Source: Glutamicibacter uratoxydans | Lineage (GTDB): Bacteria > Actinomycetota > Actinomycetes > Actinomycetales > Micrococcaceae | NCBI RefSeq assembly: GCF_006539925.1 | Contig: NZ_BJNY01000001.1 | Coordinates: 62,001 to 126,000, forward strand | Direction of reading: 5' to 3' | DNA length: 64,000 nucleotides | Shown: positions 17,560 through 26,919 of the stretch, piece after piece | Position numbering within the stretch: position 1 is the stretch's first letter | Layout: every line of letters begins with the position of its first letter | Position numbers and translations under genes: made by a program | The notes under the pieces: generated by a model | The model's database searches: none | What the model was told of the DNA's origin: nothing | The model's input: only the letters and a program-made list of their open reading frames with translations

Positions 17560-19242
17560 TTAGCGTTCGCGCACCACGCGGCTTTCATCCCAGACTGGTT
17601 CGGCCGACTCGTAGACCTTGCCATCCGAGCCGAAGACTAGGAAGCGGTCAAAGCCGCGGGCAAACCAGCGGTCGTGCGTGACAGCCAGGACGGTTCCTTC
17701 GAATGCATCGATGGCACGCTCCAGCGCCTCGCCCGAATGCAGATCGAGGTTATCGGTCGGCTCGTCAAGCAGCAGTAGTGTGGCGCCGGAGAGCTGCAGC
17801 AGCAGGATCTGGAAGCGCGCCTGCTGGCCGCCGGAGAGCGAGTCAAATTTCTGCTCGGATTGTGCCGCCAGTCCGTAGCTGTCCAGCGCACCGGCCGCGG
17901 CCTCGCGGGGAAGGCCCGAACGGTGTTCGTCGCCTCGGTGCAGGATGTCAAGCAGCGTACGGCCAAACAGATCCGGGCGCGAATGAGTCTGCGCAAAGTA
18001 GCCTGGGCGGATGCGTGCGCCGAGCTTGACGCTGCCTTCATGTGGCACCGGCTCTATCACTACATCGGAAACCGGCAGATGCTCCTTGTCCGGGTCGCTG
18101 CCGCCGGAAGCGAGCAGGCGCAGGAAGTGCGACTTGCCCGAGCCGTTGGAACCCAGCACGCCGACGCGGTCGCCGAACCATACTTCTGTTGAGAACGGCT
18201 TCATGAGACCGGTGAGCTCAAGCTTTTCAGCAACGATGGCTCGCTTGGCGGTGCGCCCGCCTTTCAGGCGCATGGTCACGTTCTGCTCCAGCGGGATGGC
18301 CTGGGGAGGGCCGGCTTCCAGGAACTTTTCAAGGCGCGTCGTCGCCGCCTGGTAGCGGTTGGCCATATCGGAGCGGAACGCCGCCTTGGTCTTGTACATG
18401 TTCACCAGCTCTTTGAGCTTTGCATGTTCTTCGTCCCAGCGCTTGCGCAGCTCTTCGAAGCGCTCATTGCGCTCCTTGCGCGCCTCGACATAGGAACCGA
18501 ATGCGCCGCCGTGCACCCAAGCGGTAGCTCCGCCGTGGCCCGGTTCAAGCGTCACGATGCGGGTTGCGGCATTGTTCAGCAACTCGCGGTCGTGGCTGAT
18601 GAACAGCACGGTCTTGGACGAGCGCGTCATGGTTTCCTCAAGCCAGCGCTTGCCCGGAACATCCAAGTAGTTATCCGGCTCGTCGAGCAGCAGCAGTTCG
18701 TCGTTGCCCTCGAACAATGCCTCCAGCACCAGGCGCTTCTGCTCGCCGCCGGAGAGCGTGCGGGCCAGGCGGTCGCCAGCCTTGTCGAACTCCACGCCAA
18801 GAGCCGCCATGCAGACCTTGTCCCAGGTGGTTTCCAGCTCGTAGCCTCCTGCGTCGCCCCATTCGATGATGGCTTCCGCATAGCGCATGTGGACCTTCTC
18901 ATCCTCGCTGGTCAGCATCTGCGCTTCGTACTTCGCCACCTTGGCCGCGGCGGCCGCAAGCTGGGGCGCGGCGGTGGACAGCAAGAGATCCTTCACCGTC
19001 GAATCATCGCGCACCTGGCCGACGAACTGGCGCATGATGCCCATGGTGCCGGTGCGGTTGATCGAGCCTTCGTCGGCCTTCAGATCTCCGGCGATGATCT
19101 TGAACAGGGTTGTCTTGCCAGTGCCGTTTGGTCCGATCAATGCAGTCTTGGACCCGGCGGTGACCTTGAAGGTCACTCCGCCAAGCAGCTGCGTGCCGTC
19201 GGAAAGGAAATATTGGATGTCGGTAACGTCAATGTGTGCCAC
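17560..19242 (-). CDS. ABC-F family ATPase (ribosome-associated)
   Basis: 560 aa, two ABC domains and no membrane segment, as in ABC-F translation factors/antibiotic-resistance proteins. Domain 1: Walker A 'GPNGTGKTT', signature 'LSGGEQKR', Walker B 'LLLLDEP'. Domain 2: Walker A 'GSNGSGKSH', signature 'LSGGQQAR', 'LLLLDEPTDNLD'. The linker (about 245-330, 'EARKERNERFEELRKRWDEEHAKLKEL') is the charged P-site tRNA interaction motif region. I prefer the GTG at 19242 (MAHIDV...) because TAGGAT lies 6 nt upstream on its strand; the adjacent GTG at 19245 is the alternative. Whether it is housekeeping or protects against a drug cannot be decided here. Confidence 0.9.
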   Translation of the reverse strand: MAHIDVTDIQYFLSDGTQLLGGVTFKVTAGSKTALIGPNGTGKTTLFKIIAGDLKADEGSINRTGTMGIMRQFVGQVRDDSTVKDLLLSTAAPQLAAAAAKVAKYEAQMLTSEDEKVHMRYAEAIIEWGDAGGYELETTWDKVCMAALGVEFDKAGDRLARTLSGGEQKRLVLEALFEGNDELLLLDEPDNYLDVPGKRWLEETMTRSSKTVLFISHDRELLNNAATRIVTLEPGHGGATAWVHGGAFGSYVEARKERNERFEELRKRWDEEHAKLKELVNMYKTKAAFRSDMANRYQAATTRLEKFLEAGPPQAIPLEQNVTMRLKGGRTAKRAIVAEKLELTGLMKPFSTEVWFGDRVGVLGSNGSGKSHFLRLLASGGSDPDKEHLPVSDVVIEPVPHEGSVKLGARIRPGYFAQTHSRPDLFGRTLLDILHRGDEHRSGLPREAAAGALDSYGLAAQSEQKFDSLSGGQQARFQILLLQLSGATLLLLDEPTDNLDLHSGEALERAIDAFEGTVLAVTHDRWFARGFDRFLVFGSDGKVYESAEPVWDESRVVRER

Positions 19243-19420
19243 CACGTCATCCTATCGGTGCGGTGCAAATCCGCGCAGTTCTCTGCTGGCTGGCAACGGT
19301 GCCCGACGAAGAACTGCTCATCTCCTTGTTGCTTCAAGTTCACCAGCCGGCAGGAATAGTTTGTGACAGTTGCTAGGTCGTCTCAAGCACATTGCACGCT
19401 ACTTCTAGGGGACCAATATC

Positions 19421-21955
19421 GTGTTACACACCGCGAAGAAATCAGCGGGAATCCTGGCCGCGGCCATCATGGCAGGCTCGGCCGGGTTGATTCCGGCGGC
19501 CGCTGCGCCGCCGGCGAGCACCGAGTCCGGCCAGTACTTCGAACGCACCGCAACCTATCCGGTGTATCAAAACCATCCGCAGGGCGAGTCTGCGGTGAGC
19601 GCCGCCGAAATCTCCACCGTCTCCGCCGACGGCAAGACCTTGGTTTATACCGATGCGCTGGCCCGCCAGGTCGGGTTTGTGGATATTTCCGATGCTGCGC
19701 ACCCAAAAGGTCTTGGCAGCCTGCCGCTGCACCAGCTGGGCAGCGCCGAGGATGAGCCGACCAGCGTGGTCGCCTTCGGCGAGTATGTTTTCGTGGTGGT
19801 CAATACCTCGGAAAGCTATTCCAATCCTTCGGGGCGCGTGGATGTGGTGCGCATTGCCGACCGCAGCCTGGTGCGCAGCATCAAGCTGTCGGGACAGCCC
19901 GATTCCATTGCGCTGTCGCCGGATGGAAAGTACGCGGCGATAGCCATCGAAAACGAACGCGACGAGGATGCAGGAGACGGCGGCCTGCCGCAGGCTCCTG
20001 CCGGTGCGGTGGCAATTCTGGATCTGATCGGCAAGACCCCCGCCGATTGGTCCCTGCGCGAGGTGCCGCTGACCGGCGGCACGGCGGCCAAGCCTGTGGC
20101 GCTTGATGTATTGAAGAAGGCTGGACTCGACACCCCCGAAGATCCAGAGCCTGAGTATGTTGCGATCAACGCAAAAAACCAAGTGGCGGTAACCCTCCAG
20201 GAGAATAATGGCGTCGTGGTCATCGACCTGCCTTCGGGCAGGATCAAGAAGGCCTTCAGCACCGGCAGCGTCGACCTTGACGGCGTTGATACGAAGGACG
20301 ACGGGAAGCTGAACCCCACAGGGTCGCTGCGCGGCGTGCCGCGCGAGCCGGATGCCATCGCATGGATCCAGGACAAGTACCTTGCCACCGCCAATGAGGG
20401 GGACTGGAAGGGCGGCAGCCGCGGCTTCACGGTCTTCAACGCCAACTCCGGCAAGCCGGTATGGGATGCGGGAAGCAGCCTGGAGCAGATGGCGCTGTCC
20501 CAGGGGTTGTTCCCTGAAAAGCGCGCCGGCAAGAAGGGTATTGAGCCTGAAGGCCTGGCGGTGGCGAAGTTCAACGGGGTCGACTATGCGTTTGTCGCCG
20601 CCGAACGCGGCAACTTCGTCGCGGTGTACGACATGGGCAACCCCAAGCAGCCCAAGTATCTCCAGACGCTGCCGACCACCAATGGGCCGGAGGGTGTGCT
20701 CCCGATCCCGCAGCGCAACCTGCTGGCGGTCTCCTCGGAGACCGACGAGGCGGAGAACGGCGTGCGCTCCTCGATCAACCTGTTCGCCTTCGGTGCGGAC
20801 AATCCGCAGTTCCCTACGCTGTCCGCGCGTGGCGACAAGCTGGTTCCGTTTGGGGCCTTGAGCGGGCTGAGCCCGGATCTGGATCATCCGGAGAAGCTCT
20901 TCGCCGTCAGCGACAGCGCCTATGAGCCAATGATCTACTCCATCGATGCGGCCAGCGGAACTGTTGAGCAGTCCATGCCCGTCACCGACCAGGGCAAGGC
21001 CGCAGAGCTTGACCTTGAGGGGATCTCGCATCGCGAGGACGGCGGCTTCTGGGCTGTGAGCGAAGGCAAGAAGGGCCCGGAGAACAAGTTGGTACGGATC
21101 GACGGCGCTGGCGCCGTGCAGCAGGAAGTAGCGCTGCCTGCTGAGATCGCCGGCAAGCTGGGCAAGCAGGGGCTTGAAGGAGTGGCCAGCTACGGCAGCT
21201 GCGCGTCGGAAGAAGTGGTGTTCACCCTGCAGCGCGAAGCCGAGTGCGAGGACTTCGTGCGCATCGGCAAATACCTGCCGGCCAGCGGTGAATTCAACTG
21301 GTACGGCTACCGGCTTGAAGCTCCTGCCAATGAGCAGACATGGAATGGGCTGTCGGAGATCACCAGGTTGTCGGACGGCTCCTTCGCGGTGATTGAACGC
21401 GACAATGCGGTGGGCGAGCACGCGCAGCTCAAGGCGGTCTACCAGTTCCGGCTTCCCGAGGCGTCCTCGAAGCGGGTGCAGATGCTTGAGAAGACGCTGG
21501 CCGCAGATGTGCTGCCGGTGCTTGAGCAGGGCCATGGCCGCACGCAGGAGAAGCTGGAGGGGCTTGCCGTGGCCGGCAACTCGCAGGTCTATGTGGTCAC
21601 CGACAATGACGGCGTCGACGATGCCACCGGAGAGACGGTCTTCTCCGCGCTCGGTGCAGAGTCCGAGGTCTTCACCCTCGGCGGCCAGAACGCCGTGCCC
21701 ACCGATGAAGCTGAGGAATCCAGCGCATCGGCGTCGCCGAAGGCTGAGGCGTCCTTCTCTGCCGAGCCGGCCGCCCAGATACGGCCGCAGCGGTCGGGCG
21801 AGTCGGATCCAGCTGCCCAGGCAGAAAGCGCAACCGAGGCTGTCGGCCTTGCCGATACCGGCGTGAACAGCCTGTGGCTGCTGCCGGTGGGTCTGCTGGT
21901 CGCGGCGCTTGGCGCAGCCGCCGCGGTCAAATCCAAGCGCGCCAGCAAGGGCTGA
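19421..21955 (+). CDS. Sortase-anchored, esterase-like phytase-domain surface protein
   Basis: 844 aa. Signal peptide (1-30, 'KKSAGILAAAIMAGSAGLIPAAAA'), a beta-propeller of the choice-of-anchor-I type (about 40-465; 'KGIEPEGLAVAKFNGVDYAFVAAERGNFVAVYDM'), then an esterase-like phytase domain (about 470-760; 'LDLEGISHREDGGFWAVSEG', 'KLEGLAVAGNSQVYVVTDNDGVDDATGETVF'). A Ser/Ala/Glu linker leads to a cell-wall sorting signal: LADTG at 810-814, a hydrophobic helix and a basic tail (KSKRASKG). LAXTG is the motif of class E sortases. GTG start after AGGGG. Likely an extracellular phosphoesterase or a divalent-metal-binding surface protein; activity unproven. Confidence 0.85.
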   Translation: MLHTAKKSAGILAAAIMAGSAGLIPAAAAPPASTESGQYFERTATYPVYQNHPQGESAVSAAEISTVSADGKTLVYTDALARQVGFVDISDAAHPKGLGSLPLHQLGSAEDEPTSVVAFGEYVFVVVNTSESYSNPSGRVDVVRIADRSLVRSIKLSGQPDSIALSPDGKYAAIAIENERDEDAGDGGLPQAPAGAVAILDLIGKTPADWSLREVPLTGGTAAKPVALDVLKKAGLDTPEDPEPEYVAINAKNQVAVTLQENNGVVVIDLPSGRIKKAFSTGSVDLDGVDTKDDGKLNPTGSLRGVPREPDAIAWIQDKYLATANEGDWKGGSRGFTVFNANSGKPVWDAGSSLEQMALSQGLFPEKRAGKKGIEPEGLAVAKFNGVDYAFVAAERGNFVAVYDMGNPKQPKYLQTLPTTNGPEGVLPIPQRNLLAVSSETDEAENGVRSSINLFAFGADNPQFPTLSARGDKLVPFGALSGLSPDLDHPEKLFAVSDSAYEPMIYSIDAASGTVEQSMPVTDQGKAAELDLEGISHREDGGFWAVSEGKKGPENKLVRIDGAGAVQQEVALPAEIAGKLGKQGLEGVASYGSCASEEVVFTLQREAECEDFVRIGKYLPASGEFNWYGYRLEAPANEQTWNGLSEITRLSDGSFAVIERDNAVGEHAQLKAVYQFRLPEASSKRVQMLEKTLAADVLPVLEQGHGRTQEKLEGLAVAGNSQVYVVTDNDGVDDATGETVFSALGAESEVFTLGGQNAVPTDEAEESSASASPKAEASFSAEPAAQIRPQRSGESDPAAQAESATEAVGLADTGVNSLWLLPVGLLVAALGAAAAVKSKRASKG

Positions 21956-22045
21956 CCCGAAGAGGCAGATTCAACTCAACTTCAACTCAACGGCGGCAGC
22001 TGGTCTTTGGACTGGCTGCCGCCAGCTCTTGCTAGGATCGCGACT

Positions 22046-22810
22046 ATGAAGATCAACGTGCACATTGCTGCGTGGGAATACGGCTGCTGCGGCGAAGACC
22101 TATGGCTCGGAAAACGGGTTTCTTGGCCGATAGCGCTGGTGCGCGAAGATGAATCCCAGATACTCATCCAAGACAATCATGACCAGTGTTCCGAGCACGG
22201 GGCAGACGTCGTTGCGATGACGGGAACGGTGGAAAAGATCCGTGTGCTGCACAAGCAGCACGGAGCCGAAGTGTGGACTGAGCTGGATCAGCTGAAGCAG
22301 AGCATGGACTTTGACGGCGACGAATTGGACGTTGAGTTGCAGGTGCCCGACGGGCAGCGGATTCCCGCGTCGTTCAGCTGGTCTGAGGTTGACTATGAGG
22401 CCCGCGCTCAAGAGTCCCAACGAATTGACGATGCCTACCGCAAGGCTGAGGAAGCATTCATCGGCACCGAGCTGCACGGACGGCTCATGGCGCTGGGACG
22501 AGATGCCTCCGACCTTCTAGGTCCCCAGATGCAGGCCCGCGCAGATCATCTGGGAGGGCTGTCCATTTCCGGGCCGGGAAGCAATGGAACCTGTTGGCGG
22601 ATCGGGGTTGCCGGCGGAATCGACCAAGATGTTGAAGACATTGTGCTGTTGGAGGTCGGCAGCCAGGAGTGGGAGCTGAAGCTCAGTGGCGCAGCCGTTG
22701 ACCAGCTGGCGGGAGTGGTGGACGCCCTGGCCGCGCAGCGAACCCGCCGCCGAACGCAGGACACTCCGCCGGATCAAATTCTTGATGACGACGGAGTGCT
22801 CTGGGTCTAG
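22046..22810 (+). CDS. Conserved hypothetical protein, possibly DUF6578-like
   Basis: 254 aa, soluble. The N-terminus 'MKINVHIAAWEYGCCGEDLWLGKRVSW' resembles the small actinobacterial family that opens with a '(W/E)xxCCGxxxxxGxxVxW' pattern (DUF6578 as I recall it). The middle (100-150) is acidic and helical; the end ('DQILDDDGVLWV') is an acidic tail. No catalytic motif recognised. No Shine-Dalgarno site; TAGGAT ends 7 nt before the ATG, so it is probably leaderless. Convergent with the next gene at 7 bp. Confidence 0.7.
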   Translation: MKINVHIAAWEYGCCGEDLWLGKRVSWPIALVREDESQILIQDNHDQCSEHGADVVAMTGTVEKIRVLHKQHGAEVWTELDQLKQSMDFDGDELDVELQVPDGQRIPASFSWSEVDYEARAQESQRIDDAYRKAEEAFIGTELHGRLMALGRDASDLLGPQMQARADHLGGLSISGPGSNGTCWRIGVAGGIDQDVEDIVLLEVGSQEWELKLSGAAVDQLAGVVDALAAQRTRRRTQDTPPDQILDDDGVLWV

Positions 22811-22817
22811 GTAATAG

Positions 22818-23669
22818 CTAGTTGTACTTGTAGAAGCCCTCGCCGGTGGCCTGTCCCAGTTTGCCCTTGTCGATGTATTCGGTCTTCAGCAGCTGCGCGA
22901 ACTTCTTGTTCGTCTCGTCTCCCATGGAAGAGATGTTGTAGGCGGTGTTCAGGCCCACGATGTCATAGATTTCGAAGGGGCCCTTCGGTGCGCCGGTGGC
23001 GATTTTCCAGGTCTTGTCGATGGTCGGGGCATCTGCCACGCCGTTGACCAGCAAGCCGCTGGCCGCCTGCAGGAAGGGCACCAGCAGGGAATTCAGCACG
23101 TAGCCGGGCTGTTCCTTGAGCACGCGGATTGCCACCAGTCCGGTGCGCTCGGCGAAATCCACCACCGCTTCATAAGCTTCCTCGCCGGTCTGGGCGGTGC
23201 CCATGACTTCGCCGGTGTTGTTCTTCCACACCTCGTTGGCATAGTGCAGGGCCAAGAACTTGTCCGGACGTCCGGTATGCGGGGCGATCATCGAAGGCAG
23301 TAGCGTCGAAGAATTCGTCGCAAACACCGAGTGTGCAGGTGCCACCTTGGCCAGCCGCTCGTAGGTGTCCTGCTTGATGGCCAGCGCTTCGGGAACTGCT
23401 TCGATGACCAGATCGGCGTCTTTGACAGCGTCGGCCAAATCGGAGGAGAGGCGGATGGAATCGCGGGCCGCCTGTGCCTTGGTGCGGTCCCCGCCGTCGA
23501 AGAAGTCTGCATAGCGTTGGACCAGCAGGTCAAGGCGCTGCGCGGCCGCGGCCAGCGCTTCGTCGCTGATGTCATAGCCGACCACTGGCAGCCCGTGATA
23601 CGCGGTTTGGAAGATGATCTGCGAGCCCAGGATGCCGGTGCCGAGGACTGTGGTGTTGTTCAAGTTCAT
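22818..23669 (-). CDS. 3-hydroxyacyl-CoA dehydrogenase (3-hydroxybutyryl-CoA dehydrogenase-like)
   Basis: 283 aa, standard single-domain family length. NAD-binding 'VLGTGILGSQIIFQTAYHGLPVVGYD' at residues 7-32; catalytic-loop region 'FATNSSTLLPSMI' and 'LALHYANEVWKNNTGEVM' (the 'HF(F/A)NP' region here reads HYANEV, divergent). The C-terminal helical domain has 'QPGYVLNSLLVPFLQAA'. Oxidises 3-hydroxyacyl-CoA with NAD in beta-oxidation or butyrate-type metabolism. ATG at 23669 follows AGGAAAG. It is isolated from other fatty-acid genes. Confidence 0.88.
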   Translation of the reverse strand: MNLNNTTVLGTGILGSQIIFQTAYHGLPVVGYDISDEALAAAAQRLDLLVQRYADFFDGGDRTKAQAARDSIRLSSDLADAVKDADLVIEAVPEALAIKQDTYERLAKVAPAHSVFATNSSTLLPSMIAPHTGRPDKFLALHYANEVWKNNTGEVMGTAQTGEEAYEAVVDFAERTGLVAIRVLKEQPGYVLNSLLVPFLQAASGLLVNGVADAPTIDKTWKIATGAPKGPFEIYDIVGLNTAYNISSMGDETNKKFAQLLKTEYIDKGKLGQATGEGFYKYN

Positions 23670-23841
23670 GATGTCGCTCTTTCCTGCCGGCACATGTCGG
23701 CATATCCCGAAGGCCGCGGCCGCGCCGCGGACCATGCTTGTTACTATCTAGTAATAAGAGTCTGCTCCTGGTTGCTCGCGGATGCAATGAACTGTGAGCA
23801 GGGGAACTTTGTCCTCCGCTTTTGCCCGACCCGTTAAGCAG

Positions 23842-23874
23842 GAGGAGGGAACACCATGGCGGTGTTCCCTCCTC
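23842..23874 (-). terminator. 14-bp perfect hairpin
   Basis: GAGGAGGGAACACC (23842-23855) pairs perfectly with 23861-23874 around ATGGC. It lies 28 nt beyond the stop of the minus-strand gene at 23902 and is followed on that strand by TGCTTAA. The likely role is termination of that gene. Confidence 0.65.
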
Positions 23875-23901
23875 GAGCTGATTCAGCTGCCGCTGTAGAA
23901 C

Positions 23902-24243
23902 TTAGGCGCTCTTCTTCTTGGCTACCGCTGCGGCGACTGCGGCAGCGATCAGGGAGAAGATCACGAAGTTGCGGAACTTGTGCGACTTCTTAGGCGCCAG
24001 GGACTTCTGCGCATTCTTCACTGCGCTCTGCACCGATGAACGGGTGCGCTTGGCCGCCTTGGACTTGCCGGTGACGCCCTCGATCAGGCTGGCTCCAGCG
24101 TTGCCGATGGCCTCGGCATTCACGCCGGAAATTGCGGAGTTCCAACCTTCGCGAAGCTCTGCAGGCAGCTCTTCCTTGGCAGACTTGGCCAGCTTGGCTA
24201 GTGACTTCTCAACTTCTTTGAAGCTCTTGCTAGTCTTCGACAT
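23902..24243 (-). CDS. Small Lys/Ala-rich protein with C-terminal membrane helix
   Basis: 113 aa, function unknown. The N-terminal half is helical and Lys/Glu-rich ('SKTSKSFKEVEKSLAKLAKSAKEELPAEL'), the middle is basic ('KSKAAKRTRSSVQSAVKNAQKSLAPKKSHKF'), and the end has one hydrophobic segment (about 92-108, 'NFVIFSLIAAAVAAAVA') before KKKSA. This resembles small DivIVA- or nucleoid-linked tail-anchored proteins only in composition. ATG at 24243 follows GAGAGGAAGAA. Monocistronic with its own terminator. Confidence 0.7.
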   Translation of the reverse strand: MSKTSKSFKEVEKSLAKLAKSAKEELPAELREGWNSAISGVNAEAIGNAGASLIEGVTGKSKAAKRTRSSVQSAVKNAQKSLAPKKSHKFRNFVIFSLIAAAVAAAVAKKKSA

Positions 24244-24385
24244 TTCTTCCTCTCGGTTTCCCGCATCCATGATTAGAACGCTGTGGGGTCACAATTCCAC
24301 CCTATCCACCATGATGACCGCGCTCAAGCACGACTCGGGAGGCTCGGAGCGAACTTTCAGCACTTGCTGGGCAGGAGCTTAGCCC

Positions 24386-25189
24386 TCAGCGTCCGGCTAG
24401 CCAGCGCAGCCGGGTGCGCAGCGCGCTGACCAGGCACAGCAGCAACAGCAGGGTGGCGATCGTGGCGACCGAGGCGAACAGGGGAGAAGCAACCTGCCAG
24501 GTGATGCGGTCAATGGTGATCCAGAAAACCACCCACAGTGCGCCGGCGTTGATATAGATCCCCATTGCCTGCTTGAACGTGGCCACGCACAGCACCAGGC
24601 AGGCGATCAGCAGAATGAATGCGGTGACGCCCTTGAACATGAGCCGGTGCGGGTCAAAGCCCAGCACGGCAATCCAGGTCACCGCCTCGGCCAGCACAAT
24701 GATCCCCAGCCAGCCGGTGAACAGCCCGAAGCTGGCCCGGGTAATCCAGCGGTCCATGTTGTTGTGCAGCGTGGCCCTGCCGATCATCACGTCGATCAGG
24801 ACCAGCACCGCAAGGAGCAGCAGAGCACACACGAGGCTCGGGCCGATGCGGTCGCGCTGCAGCAGCTGCAGCCAGAGGGCATTGAGCACCACGACGAGCA
24901 GCACCCAAGGCCGCAGCCTGCCGTGCACGTCGGTATGCCTTGCGGTGGGCGTGCATTGCCACAGCGCATAGAGCGCCAGGCCCAGCATGAGCCCGAACCA
25001 CGGCAGCTGGCCGGCCACCGGGATGGACATGACCGTCGCATCGCGTTCCAGCAGCCCCTGGGCGGTGGGGCCCAGATGCGAACCGCGCATGATTCCAGTG
25101 CCGAAAACAGCCCATCCGAGGCCCGCGAAAACCACCAAGGCATAGAGAATCGACACTAGTGGCGTCACATTTTGATGCGCCTTGGCCAT
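24386..25189 (-). CDS. Multi-pass membrane protein, possibly TspO-related
   Basis: 267 aa with about eight hydrophobic segments, from 'VSILYALVVFAGLGWAVFG' to 'VATIATLLLLLCLVSAL'. Trp-bearing helices ('ALYALWQC', 'VLNALWLQLL', 'ALWVVFWITIDRITW') resemble the longer actinobacterial tryptophan-rich sensory (TspO/MBR-related) proteins, but the match is weak. AAAGGGA precedes the ATG. Divergent from the cysteine desulfhydrase gene. Treat as a membrane protein of unknown role. Confidence 0.7.
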   Translation of the reverse strand: MAKAHQNVTPLVSILYALVVFAGLGWAVFGTGIMRGSHLGPTAQGLLERDATVMSIPVAGQLPWFGLMLGLALYALWQCTPTARHTDVHGRLRPWVLLVVVLNALWLQLLQRDRIGPSLVCALLLLAVLVLIDVMIGRATLHNNMDRWITRASFGLFTGWLGIIVLAEAVTWIAVLGFDPHRLMFKGVTAFILLIACLVLCVATFKQAMGIYINAGALWVVFWITIDRITWQVASPLFASVATIATLLLLLCLVSALRTRLRWLAGR

Positions 25190-25284
25190 GAGATCCCTTT
25201 ACGTGAGCGGTGCTGACGATTCTGAACCTACCACGCGCTGTGAGCTAAAGCTTGTCGGCGCGTCGCAGGCGATAAGCTGGATGG

Positions 25285-26364
25285 ATGAAGCAAACAGCAC
25301 ATTGGGTCCGCAACGCCATCTCTCTACTGGACGCGGATGCCAACCGCAGCGCCGACACCCACCTGCACCGCTTCGAACTGCCCAAGAGCTGGGGGATCGA
25401 ACTGTACCTGAAGGACGAGTCGGTGCATCCCACCGGTTCGCTCAAGCACCGGCTGGCGCGTTCGCTGATTCTCTACGGCCTGGTCAATGGAAAGATCGTC
25501 GAGGGCACCACGCTGGTCGAGGCGTCCAGCGGCTCCACCGCGGTGTCGGAAGCCTACTTTGCCCGCATGCTGGGACTTGAATTCATTGCCGTCGTTCCAA
25601 AGTCGACCAGCACCGAGAAGATCGAGCTCATCGAGTTCTATGGCGGACACTGCCACCTGGTCGACGAGGCCGGACAGGTCAACCAGGCGGCGCGAAACCT
25701 GGCCGCGGAGCGCAACGGCTACTACCTCGACCAGTTCACCTTTGCCGAACGCGCCACCGACTGGCGCGGGAACAACAACATCGCCGAATCCGTGTTCGCC
25801 CAGATGAGCGCCGAACGCTACCCGATCCCCAGCTGGATCGTCGTGGGCGCCGGTACCGGCGGCACCAGCGCCACCTTCGGACGCTTCGTGCGCTACAAGC
25901 AGCACGACACCCAGGTAGCAATCGCCGATCCGGAAGGATCCTCCTTCTATGAAGGATGGCGCACCGGCAACATGGACTACGCCACCGGCAAGGGTTCGCG
26001 CATCGAGGGCATCGGCCGCCCCACGGTGGAGCCCTCCTTCGTGCCTGGCGTGATCGACCACATGATCCAGGTCCCGGACGCCGGATCGCTGGCGGCCATG
26101 AGGCTGCTGCGCGCCAAGACCCGCTACTATGCCGGCGGCTCCACCGGCACCAACCTCTATGCGGCCTTTGAAATCATCGCCGGCATGCTGGCCCGCGGCG
26201 AGAAGGGCAGCATCGTCACTCTGATCTGCGACTCCGGCGAGCGCTACGCCAACACCTATTACAACGACGCGTGGCTTGAGGCCCAAGGTCTGGATCTCGC
26301 CCCGCATACCGCGGCGCTGGAAAAGTTCCTGGCCGAGGGCGTCTGGGTGCCCGCTGCCAAGTAG
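25285..26364 (+). CDS. PLP-dependent cysteine desulfhydrase/cysteine synthase-like protein (Cds1 type)
   Basis: 359 aa fold-type II PLP enzyme. The PLP lysine lies in '[15 protein letters not shown]' (about residue 54); the phosphate-binding loops are '[16 protein letters not shown]' and '[15 protein letters not shown]'. '[17 protein letters not shown]' and '[18 protein letters not shown]' are typical of the mycobacterial L-cysteine desulfhydrase Cds1 group rather than of CysK. It would split L-cysteine to H2S, pyruvate and ammonia, contributing to redox balance. TAAGCT ends 6 nt before the ATG and there is no Shine-Dalgarno site: probably leaderless. Confidence 0.87.
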   Translation: MKQTAHWVRNAISLLDADANRSADTHLHRFELPKSWGIELYLKDESVHPTGSLKHRLARSLILYGLVNGKIVEGTTLVEASSGSTAVSEAYFARMLGLEFIAVVPKSTSTEKIELIEFYGGHCHLVDEAGQVNQAARNLAAERNGYYLDQFTFAERATDWRGNNNIAESVFAQMSAERYPIPSWIVVGAGTGGTSATFGRFVRYKQHDTQVAIADPEGSSFYEGWRTGNMDYATGKGSRIEGIGRPTVEPSFVPGVIDHMIQVPDAGSLAAMRLLRAKTRYYAGGSTGTNLYAAFEIIAGMLARGEKGSIVTLICDSGERYANTYYNDAWLEAQGLDLAPHTAALEKFLAEGVWVPAAK

Positions 26365-26406
26365 GGGCCCGGATTTCCCAAGCAGGGACTTTGACGGCTG
26401 GTTGCA

Positions 26407-26444
26407 GTGCCGTGCCGAGGCTGGATGACAGCCCGGCGCGGCAC
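26407..26444. terminator. Bidirectional hairpin between convergent genes
   Basis: An 11-bp outer stem GTGCCGTGCCG / CGGCGCGGCAC (one U-G pair), continued by an inner GGCT/AGCC pair. It lies between the ends of the desulfhydrase and cupin genes. Confidence 0.6.
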
Positions 26445-26462
26445 ATGCATTTAATCGGACCG

Positions 26463-26834
26463 CTAGGATCTGTGCAGCGTGGGCATCAGGCCTGTGGTCT
26501 TCTTGCGCTGGTGGACCGAGAAGTAGGAGAGCCCCTGTTCCCCAGCGGTGAAGCGGCGGCGCGAGCGCGCCGGCAGGTAGATGATGTCGCCCGGTTCCAG
26601 AAGGATCTGCCCTTCTTCGGTGTGCAGGGTGCCTGCGCCGGCGAAGACGTGCAGCAGCACGTCGAGGTCTGCTCCGACGTGTTCGCCAATCTCACTGCCG
26701 GCCGCCAAATGGATCACATTGGCGTCCAGGTCCCGCTGCTCGGGTTCAAGGCGCCACTGCGCGCCGTTGCCGGTGGCGGCGGCCAGCACTCCGGTGTTCG
26801 CCATTTTTGCTGGATACTGCTGCGGCTGGTTCAA
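26463..26834 (-). CDS. Cupin domain protein
   Basis: 123 aa single-cupin fold. Motif 1 region 'LAAGSEIGEHVGADLDVLLHVFAGAGTL' and motif 2 'LLEPGDIIYLPARSRRRFTAG' form the beta-barrel. Of the usual metal ligands, only some (His-Val-Gly-Ala-Asp; His of LLHVF) are kept, so metal binding is uncertain. The start is TTG at 26834 with an excellent GGAGGAACA site. The C-terminus is basic. Possibly a small-molecule sensor or detoxifying protein; the target is unknown. Confidence 0.8.
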   Translation of the reverse strand: MNQPQQYPAKMANTGVLAAATGNGAQWRLEPEQRDLDANVIHLAAGSEIGEHVGADLDVLLHVFAGAGTLHTEEGQILLEPGDIIYLPARSRRRFTAGEQGLSYFSVHQRKKTTGLMPTLHRS

Positions 26835-26919
26835 TGTTCCTCCTGGAATCGGAATGCTGCCTGATCATCTACGAATTTATCCCAGTGCCGGGCGCCGGGC
26901 CGCGTCGTAGGATGGATTT

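Noticed and set aside
19442-21535. 697-aa minus-strand open frame opposite the phytase-like gene
   Set aside because: Shadow frame; the plus-strand protein has signal peptide, domains and sorting signal.
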